Part shown: positions 57,401 to 64,000 of the stretch, piece by piece
Layout: every line of letters starts with the position of its first letter
How positions within the stretch are numbered: the stretch's first letter is position 1
Assembly: GCA_964019055.1 (NCBI GenBank)
Contig: OZ025206.1
Span: forward strand, 12,930,291 to 12,994,290
DNA: 64,000 nt
Source of the DNA: Anthopleura xanthogrammica
Lineage: Eukaryota > Cnidaria > Anthozoa > Actiniaria > Actiniidae
Direction: 5' to 3'
The notes under the pieces: generated by a model
Seen by the model: the letters and a program-made list of their open reading frames with translations, nothing else
The model's database searches: none
Told to the model about the DNA's origin: nothing
Program-made: the position numbers and the translations under genes

Positions 57401-57757
57401 AGAAAATGTTTCGCGTTACACAATGTATTGACCTCAAGGCTTGCATGCCCAGGGTGGCACAGGGGTTGCGCGTGACGCATGCTGCGGCCTTTCTTGGATC
57501 AACCGTGATTCGTGATCGATGCCTCGATGTGCATGTTAGAGTTTCCAAGAAGCATGAGACGAAGCTAGACAATCGCGACATTAAACCTGTGATCGCGAAG
57601 CAAATAACCTCTGGAACCCATGGTGCACTGATAACATGAAAGATTGATATCGAAATGACACTGATAAAGTTTATCAAACCGTACTATTGCTTTTCTCACC
57701 TGGGAAACTGCATACGCATCCCAAGAAACAAAGAAAGATGGTAAGTATAATATTCAT
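51403..57757 (-). CDS. Secreted Gly/Ser/Asn/Tyr-repeat protein, 7 exons
   Basis: Exons 57757-57700, 57251-56034, 55777-55569, 55416-55134, 55062-54916, 53968-53756 and 51479-51403 join in phases 1,1,0,1,1,1 to 734 aa. Exon 1 is a signal peptide (MNIILTIFLCFLGCVCSFP). Exon 2 (about 406 aa) starts with a His/Lys/Arg-rich patch (SKTRKRHLRKKKQ), then a Gly/Ala/Leu stretch (ILAGLGAGLGAGLTGYGYDY), then eight tandem nonapeptides of type GLSSYGNNA (about 157-223) and a long Asn/Ser/Leu-rich region. Later exons are acidic and Gln-rich and include a strong coiled coil (HQKKLKNLKEKLRMLREKLH) and a second helix (LKKATEDAIKELQKE). Such composition suits an extracellular structural, adhesive or mucus protein; I know no named homologue. 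The last exon is short; skipping its stop through a GTCAGT donor is possible, so the C-terminus is the least certain part. Confidence 0.8.
51603..51768. mobile_element. MITE with 41-bp arms (cggacacacggtgcaacatt)
   Basis: Left arm cggacacacggtgcaacatt, then gcgcgcaatgttgcaggcaat, pairs with its reverse complement ending caccgtgtgtccg. Inner ttgca / tgcaa motifs give extra fold-back potential. It is in the last intron of the repeat-protein gene. Confidence 0.85.
52078..52280. mobile_element. MITE with gtgaagtaagagagcacatc ends
   Basis: Outer arms gaagtaagagagcacatctc / gagatgtgctctcttacttc, and inner arms attatttgaaaatctatttat, then gcgcgcagcctga, with their complement, enclose a small core. 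Last intron of the repeat-protein gene. Confidence 0.85.
52962..53355. mobile_element. Nested fold-back elements
   Basis: 52962-53090 is a fold-back with aacacttattgactgggaac / ttccagtcaataagtgtt ends and an inner gtggtcccgag / gagggaccac pair. Its right end abuts ttgttatataccaactgtca (53091), which pairs with tgacagttgtcatataacaa at about 53336-53355. A second inverted pair therefore flanks the following 240 bp. Confidence 0.7.
53431..53691. mobile_element. MITE with 76-bp terminal inverted repeats
   Basis: The left arm cgcatcaagcattccgcgct, then actgctctaagcgcatgctc and aggggattaaaaagtgggat, pairs almost perfectly with the right arm. The core is about 110 bp and AT-rich. It ends about 65 bp before the exon 6 donor (53756) of the repeat-protein gene. 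Confidence 0.9.
54061..54150 (+). repeat. Perfect 10-bp tandem repeat (ctttcagggt)n
   Basis: Nine copies of ctttcagggt, the first differing by one base. It lies in intron 5 of the repeat-protein gene, about 90 bp upstream (in transcription) of exon 6. Read on the coding strand it is accctgaaag. Confidence 0.97.
54595..54762. mobile_element. MITE of the ggcggatcc-ended family
   Basis: The right end is aaaatcctggatccgcccctg and the left end cagggga-tgcgcacccc, with poly-C and a ggtgcgcacc-type motif as in the copy at 32664-32845. Intron 5 of the repeat-protein gene. Confidence 0.65.
56628..56840 (-). repeat. 27-bp coding tandem repeat
   Basis: Within exon 2 of the repeat-protein gene, a 27-bp unit (on the plus strand gttgttaccatagctactca, then gccctgc) is repeated about eight times and encodes the GLSSYGNNA nonapeptide. 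Inner copies are nearly identical in DNA and outer copies are diverged, as expected for recent slippage in the middle. Confidence 0.93.
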
Positions 57758-59757
57758 TGCAGGTTTGCTGTTTTCTTTACATGGCAATATCCTGATAAAA
57801 GAGAACAATCAATCAGTTAGCATATGCATTCATCATCATTCCATGTTTTTTTCTCTACCGTTTAACATTCATGGATAACGTCGATCATCTCTAAAAGTGA
57901 AGCGTGCATGGCTAAGCTTTGCCCGGCGGAAAATAAGGTAAATCCTTAAAATAATTGAATAAAAGTAGAGAATTAAAGCTCACCCTAAGAAATTGGTTTT
58001 CTGTGCTCATTATTATCGTTGTATTTTACATGATAAAAGGCAACTCCCCCATGATCAAACGCATGACCGACCATGCAAAGTTCTTAAAAGGCTTATATGT
58101 CGATGGAAGTCCTTTAGATTTCAAGGAGAGAAATTTGGTGCCAAAACTTGGTCGTTGGTTTCCATCAAATGTTAGTATTAATAGATCAAAGTCATGGGAG
58201 TGATTTTTGTTTCAAACACTTCCAAAATCACTTGAAATAACAACGGGTACCTGTTTGGTAAACACAAGGGAATTGATCTTGCATTTCCAGGTACTTCCAG
58301 GTTTGTTTAACAGAATTTTCAACACAATTGAGTTTGCTTTTATAACAAAAGTTTTATTTTGTTTTCATTTGTTGCATTCCTCTGTTAATTACAGACTATT
58401 ATAGGTAGATAGAAGTCAAAACAAACATGTATCAGAAGTTAAGTCAATTTAGATCGAACAATGCACATCACAACGTTAACACAACGTAGGCACCCTTGCG
58501 AACGTTAGTTCGTTGAAGAGGGAAAGCCATAACAAAATGAGAAAGAAGAGAAATAAGGAAAGATAGGAGGGAGAAAGGGAGGAACTGGAAACACAGGTGG
58601 CTAAGTTTTATTGATCTTAACGTTTTTTAAAAAACGTTAAAATCTTCACTGACCATCAGAAATGCAACAGTTGTCTTGTTGTTACGAAACAACGTTTGAA
58701 ATACAGACGGTAATGCATGAGTAATTAAAAAACAACGAAACCTAGCAGCACGAGGAATAAGAAACTTATTGCATACATCAAGGTCGACATCTCTTTATTC
58801 CCATTCTTCCTTGTTTCCATTTCAATATAATGCGCCTTTAGCATGCATTTAGTAATTTGTTGAAAGTGATGATGACACTGACCCAATGAAAACCTCTAGC
58901 CACATTACCACCTCCAAACTACTCATACGCAGATCAGAATCGCTTTTACTCCAAGTTATTTTTTCAAGTATTGTCACTACAGAATCTGACAAACGATTTG
59001 TCTGCCGATCAAAAAGGTAAATACTTATATATCACATAACCTAGCACCATCACACCTTACGATTGGTTGAAGTGAAGGTCGGTGATGTTGGCCGACTATA
59101 CTCGTCTGTTTCCAATACTATATATGTGTACATTCGATCCTAAGTTTGATATTAAGATATGCACTGATTGTAACTTGGTTGTTAAACAATTGTTTTGAAT
59201 TTCCTAGTTCAGGTTTTACGTTTGAAATAAAGTTATATTCATTGGAAAATGACTATTCTGTTAATGATGATCAGGGTCAATTAGTACCGTTCGGTCAACA
59301 GGTTGCTCGATGTTGCCTCGTTTTGATGTTGTTATAAAATACTAGCTCTTGTTGGCGTATTTTTAAATTTTCAAACTCACTATTTTTAAACACTACTCAG
59401 TTTTAATTGGAGTATCTGTTGCTTGGCTTGGTTTCACCAACCTTAATGGATAACAGCCGATTATCCTTGTTGGTATTCATTCAATATATAGTAGTTCAGA
59501 TTGAATAAATTAATGAAGGAGTTTACAGCTGGAGAAACATTTGTTTTCACTAACCTCAGTTTTCGACACAAATCAAATTAAAATTAAACGAAAAAATATC
59601 AACACATGACGTTCTTTACCGATATTTTTACCGAAACAAGCAGAACAGGTTAGAAATAGTCAAAATACTTCAGGTGACCATTTGGTTAATGAAATAATCC
59701 GAGGTACTTCAGTAATTATCAAAACATCCTCGAAACCATTTCAAAGTTATCACTCAC
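57758..59757. other. No gene supported
   Basis: Upstream region of the repeat-protein gene; further exons of the gene starting at 59844 (minus) should also lie here or beyond, but I could not identify them. A plus-strand frame at 57955-58203 (82 codons, with a hydrophobic stretch SVLIIIVVFYMI) has no recognised family and no good splice borders. An aacgttttttaaaaaacgtt palindrome lies at about 58619-58638. Confidence 0.4.
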
Positions 59758-59844
59758 CTTCATAGAAACATCTTTTTTTTCTACATGACAAACGGGTAGC
59801 TCGAGGTTTTCAGTTTTTCCTTGAGGTTTTTCTTGTTGAGACAT
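59758..59844 (-). CDS. Orphan first exon of a minus-strand gene
   Basis: An ATG at 59844 opens 29 codons (MSQQEKPQGKTENLELPV...KKDVSMK) ending exactly at a consensus donor AAG|GTGAGT in phase 0. The peptide is polar, with no signal sequence. Downstream exons were not found. It is divergent to CFAP69, 1.1 kb away. It could be a cytosolic protein's first exon; family unknown. Confidence 0.5.
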
Positions 59845-60196
59845 CTATTGTTAACCGATATTTGTTGCCTGCTATGCATAGTAAATACGAAAACTGGTTG
59901 TTTTGTCCTTCGTGTCACTGCATTCCATATATGGTGTGATTGACAGCTCTATTAGCTTATGTTGATTCAGTCTAATTACGTAAGCTCTTACAGTCAAGAG
60001 CACCTCTTTCTAAGTTTCGAGTACTCTGCTTAAGAAGAAAATTAAAGCAAAGATATTGACATTTCTCATCGACTTTACCAGTACTGATAGCTGATAGGTA
60101 GTGCAGCCTTTGTCCCTCATGGAACTCGAGCCAAATTAAGAAAATCTTGTTTGAATCAAATTGCCATCATTTAAAGAAATAATAATAATAATAATA

Positions 60197-60229
<33 letters not shown>

Positions 60230-60946
60230 GTGATAATAATAATAATAATAAAAATAATAATAAAAATAATAATAATGATGATGATTAACAATTCCTTTAA
60301 AAAGATAAATAATAATAATAATAATGGATGATTATGTGATAATATAATGATGATGATCATGATAATAATGATGATGATGATGATGATGATAATAATAATG
60401 ATAATAATATTCCAGCTGATCTGAAATAGTGACGTAGAAATGACGTCACTGCAAAAAGGTATCATGAATTCGGCCTGCAAAAATTGACTCATAAAAATTT
60501 ATATTTGAGATAAATTTAGGTATATAAAGAATATACATATCCGCTGGGGTACTACTTGCCGCTGGAGCTGACTGGTTTCTCCTATAAAGCACTGAAGGCA
60601 ACCATCGCATCGAGATCCGGTGAAGAAGCTGCATCATCCACATGGAATTTGATTCCTTGATCGACATTGATGATAATCATTGGTCCAGATAAACACGAGA
60701 AAGATCAACGCTGTACTACAGAGGGATCTTTACATAAAACATTTCTTTCAAGAAGTGTTTATGTTACAACAACATAAGAACCAAAACAAAACAAAACAAG
60801 AAGGAACAAGGGAACGTGGGGTCCTCAAGTGAAATCAGTGGACTTTATCAATTGCTTGGGATCCCTGTGTTAGGACACATCAAGCCGAGGCTGTTCAGTT
60901 TCTTGTATCTTAGCAACAAGAAACAGAAGTGGAAAAGAGAAACAAA
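59845..60946. promoter_or_regulatory. Divergent intergenic region upstream of CFAP69
   Basis: Contains the microsatellite above and, 30 bp before the CFAP69 ATG (60905-60917), gtatct-t-agcaac, an imperfect X-box-like motif (RFX consensus GTNRCC-N0-3-RGYAAC; the second half matches, the first has two mismatches). RFX factors drive many ciliary genes. A gtgacgtagaaatgacgtca direct pair lies near 60428-60449. The motif call is weak. Confidence 0.3.
60178..60412 (+). repeat. (AAT)n/(GAT)n microsatellite cluster
   Basis: Interrupted trinucleotide runs of aat and gat over about 230 bp in the region between the divergent exon at 59844 and CFAP69. The long poly-Ile frames it creates are not genes. 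Confidence 0.95.
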
Positions 60947-63900
60947 ATGGCGACGGCCACAGAAACAAAAACTATTCCCGTCGTAAACAACGTAATTACA
61001 GACGAAGAAGTAACTTTTGGCCATGAAAAGGTAAAGATGAACATGTTGTCTTATGTAATACGTAATGAAAGTTGGTTTCTCTAACATTTTGATGCTTTTT
61101 TTGCAGCAAACCAACGGTCCTCGATATGTTCCTGTCAGTATGGCCAAGACACACAAACTGCTCTGCGATAAACATTCGGTACGATGCTCTAAATTCACTT
61201 ATGCACATGGAAGTTTCTCAGATTGCACTTAATAGTAAAAGAAAACTATGTAAAGTTCAGTCAATTGATTTCTTTTTGAATTTTCACACTCACAGACTGG
61301 TCTTGTCGAACGGCATCTGCGAGCAATCCACAGGCTGACCAAGTACTTTAATCGTGGATTTGTATCTTTTGAACTCTGAAAAACAGGAATATTTTCATGT
61401 CAAATCGTTTGATCTGGTATTAATTTGATAAGTTACGTTGTTCTTTAACCCTGTTATAGCTTATGAAGGATGTAGAAATGGTTTCAGATATGTTAGTGGT
61501 CTGTTCTGAAAGATTAAGTGGTGATCAAATTTATGAAAAACCACTTTGTCAGCTCATCAGAGTATGCGGGTAAGTTTTATAATATGATCATGAAATATCC
61601 TTAAAATGTGGATGATGAGTAAACTACATTAATAGCATGTAACGTACAATTTTATTAAATACAAGACAAACAATATAATGTTCAAACAACTACTGATTTT
61701 TGTACTTGTTTTACACTTTAGCTTTCCTTTTATAAAGGAAAAATCTTCGGATGAGTCAGTGTATGCAGAGTCTGTAGTCAACATGCTAACAGAGTTAGGT
61801 ATGTTTTTTGTCATGCATTTTTTGTTTTTCTTTATAGTTAACAAATAGAAAACGTTTGCCGTGTTTACATAGCCTGATATAAACATGAGGGAAATTTGGG
61901 AGAAGTCAAGAGCTGTTGTGTAAAACCGAGCCACAGGCGAGGTTTGCACAGAGCTCAAGACTTCTCCCAAACTTTCCAGCTGAGTGTTTATATCAGGCTA
62001 TGTAAACACGGCATAATGTTTTCTATTTGTTTTATAAAATATTGAAATTGCTGTGTTTACATAGCTTCGTGTAAACACGGCTATCAGCCAATCAGAGTGC
62101 GTGTTATATCTGAACTATTTTATGAAATATATTATCATACTGTATTGAAGAAATAGAAAATGCACGTGCTTGCTGTGTGTAGTTACTATACAGTATAAAG
62201 CATGCTGGATTCGCAGAACATGAGAGAAGTGTTAGGAGAAGCACAATGTTTAGCAGAGCACTTCTGAACACTTCTTGATTGTTCTGTCAATCCCCAAGTA
62301 CTTTATTATATTACTTCATACATACAGCACAGCTTCTTTTATAAGTTACAAATTGGAGCAGCCATTATTTTGGACATAAATGACAAGAAAGTGTATGTGT
62401 GTGCTGTGCACTCTCATAAAACATGCAGTCTCAACCAATCAGAATGCAAGATAACAGTAACTGTTATTTTTTAATTATATATATACAACGTTGACTTGCA
62501 GGTAATCTGCTGAGGGTTCCTTCATCACCAGTCAGATTCACTCTTCTTGAGACATTGACCAGATTATACTGTGAGCAGCCACAAAAAAGAATGATTGATG
62601 GTGAGAGTTCCAGTACTTTGTTATTTGTTTGGTAATGATTTTTGAGTGTTATTGTCTGTCACAGCTGACTTGTACCTGGCATGCTAACACAGCTGTAGAT
62701 GTTTGCTGAACTATAAAACCCACCTATCCATTCACTTTTGCTATCATAAAGAACAAAATGCTACAATTTCTGAAAATCTTTATTGCTTACAACTACATTT
62801 TCAATTTCTATCTATGATAGACTTTCAGGTATCAAGCCTTTCATATATTAGAGAACTGATAGATGTCAGTGGAATATCAAGAACACTTACAGAGGTATAC
62901 TGTCATCAATCTAACTTTTTCATCTTTTTTATTTACTTTTTCCAAAAAAACTGGTATAAACCAGATATTTTTTTGTCTCAGCCATTCTTGCATGAGTGTT
63001 ATGATAGTGCAAAATATGGTCTGACTGTGTTAAATATAATTTCTTTACAGTGCTTGGAGATGTGTGATGATCCAGAATTAAAAATTGAGATCATAAAAGT
63101 GCTTCAGCATTATTCCTCTTCAGGTGAATATATAAGTTTTAAGATAGTCATATAATATAACATCCTGAGAACTTTTTAAAATCTGTTAGTAAAACAAAAG
63201 TTCTAGATAGTTCTTAGAGACTTCTATTAAGCTCAATAACACTAGTTGTACATGATTAAGGAATAATCAATTAGTCAGACAAACTACGCAAGTAAACTCA
63301 GATTGGTCTCCAGAGTGCACTGTGTGACCACCAGTGTGACATTGCTTGTGCACAGTGAGATTTGACACATACAATGGGTAGTCATACAGTGCAATCTCTA
63401 ATTTTTGCACCATTGCATGCAAAGTCACATGAAAATTCACATTGTGTGTCTTCACCTTCAGTGGTAACAAATCACAGATCTGGAAAGATCCTAAAAGGTA
63501 CAACAAGCATCCCCCTTTTCCAATTGGAGTCCCCTCTAGATCTGGGCCTAATAGCTGTCTTTCATGTCAAAAGCAAATGAATCTGAATGATTTGGGCTGT
63601 TGTTAGCTATGGTAACTAAGTTACACTGTTGGTTTCTCTTTGACAGTCTGATATGTTTACTTTCAGCACTAAACTGTGACGATATGCTGTCAGCTGGTGC
63701 TGCTGGATTAATATGCAGTGGACTCAATGATGAAGATCCCTCTGGAAGGTAGCTAGTATTCAATTGAATATATAATTAAAGTGCATTAAGATTTATCAAT
63801 CATAGTTAAGCAAATGCACAAAAATATACAGCAGTCTTTAGCTTACAAATTAATGAGGTATTTATAGGAAATTGATATTAATTTTTTGAACTGTCTAATG

Positions 63901-63970
63901 TTTTTGTAGAGTGATATTTTTATCTGTGGAAATTTTATGGAATCTCCTTGAGCATGGAACCAAGCAAATA
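60947..63970 (+). CDS. CFAP69: Cilia- and flagella-associated protein 69, 5' part
   Basis: Ten exons join in frame: 60947-61030, 61107-61178, 61296-61361, 61460-61569, 61722-61798, 62502-62600, 62821-62894, 63051-63123, 63667-63748 and 63910-63970. The last has a donor, so the gene continues beyond the window. The N-terminus (IPVVNNVITDEEV), then LCQLIRVCGFPFIKEK, YAESVVNMLTELGNLLRVPSS, KVLQHYSSS and LNDEDPSGR...EILWNLLEHG, follow the order and spacing of vertebrate CFAP69. The protein is an all-helical armadillo-like factor of the axoneme central apparatus (C1b) in sperm flagella and of olfactory cilia in mammals. About 265 residues are seen here; the human protein is about 940 aa. Exon borders are consensus throughout. 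Introns hold fold-back elements. Confidence 0.93.
61841..62030. mobile_element. Fold-back element in CFAP69 intron 5
   Basis: Left arm acaaatagaaaacgtttgcc, then gtgtttacatagcctgatataaaca, pairs with tgtttatatcaggctatgta, then aacacggcataatgttttctatttgt. A related single arm (tgctgtgtttacatagcttc, then gtgtaaacacggc) follows at about 62050-62085. Confidence 0.88.
62155..62460. repeat. Diverged repeat in CFAP69 intron 5
   Basis: The segment with tgcacgtgcttgctgtgtgt, gagaagtgttaggagaagca and cacttcttgattgttctg..ccccaagtacttta resembles the fold-back at 11431-11556 in reverse, and shares aatagaaaatgc(a/g)cgtgc with about 29190-29210. It is followed by a second partial copy ending in ccaatcagaatgcaagataa. 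Ends are unclear. Confidence 0.5.
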
Positions 63971-64000
63971 GTAAGTTAAACATCAAAGCTAAGCATTTCC

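Noticed and set aside
60136..60492. A 118-codon poly-Ile-rich frame on the minus strand
   Set aside because: It is a translation of the AAT/GAT microsatellite, not a gene.
60446..60667. A minus-strand frame with ASSPDLDAMVAF-like wording in a second frame
   Set aside because: Two overlapping frames look weakly protein-like, but neither has splice borders or a known motif.

Overview
The window is nuclear DNA of an animal: AT-rich, intron-rich and crowded with short inverted-repeat transposons (MITEs), decayed LINE fragments and a tRNA-like SINE. The secreted-domain repertoire (PAN/apple, EGF-like, TSP1, fibronectin type II), a DLK/LZK-type MAP3K, CFAP69 and a tandem pair of Mab-21/cGAS-like nucleotidyltransferases, together with the MITE and SINE types, suggest a cnidarian, most likely an anthozoan (sea anemone or coral). 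That assignment is inference; no species marker is present. Gene models below were built by joining exons by hand, and reading phase is continuous across every junction unless stated.

Layout. 0-5.2 kb: short exons of an unrecognised minus-strand gene. 5.2-11.9 kb: no convincing gene; MITEs and a more GC-rich patch. 11.9-18.3 kb (+): a complete five-exon secreted protein (signal peptide, PAN, EGF-like, TSP1, FN2) whose first intron has taken in LINE pieces. 18.3-22.6 kb: SINE, MITEs and a LINE relic. 22.6-33.1 kb (+): a complete 11-exon MAP3K12/13 (DLK/LZK) kinase whose introns hold a striking 37-bp satellite and MITEs that have grown tandem repeats inside themselves.

34.9-59.8 kb: every gene found is on the minus strand. 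First come two tandem Mab-21/cGAS-like genes (34.9-37.3 and 39.1-40.8 kb). Both join a very acidic N-terminal tail, a Lys/Arg-rich linker and a nucleotidyltransferase core with the three catalytic acidic positions intact. Then follow three secreted-protein genes: a 111-aa peptide with 14 cysteines (42.3-43.8 kb), a 170-aa protein with a four-cysteine domain (45.4-47.9 kb), and a 734-aa Gly/Ser/Asn/Tyr-repeat protein with coiled-coil parts (51.4-57.8 kb). An orphan first exon lies at 59.8 kb. At 60.9 kb (+) the ciliary gene CFAP69 begins and runs off the right edge.

The best candidate for something new is the cGAS-like pair: charge-segregated N-terminus, intact active site, an 89-nt almost identical block over the catalytic motif, and in one copy a C-terminus and stop codon supplied by a MITE. 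The secreted genes next to it may be part of the same defence or mucus/matrix neighbourhood, but nothing in the sequence proves a functional link.
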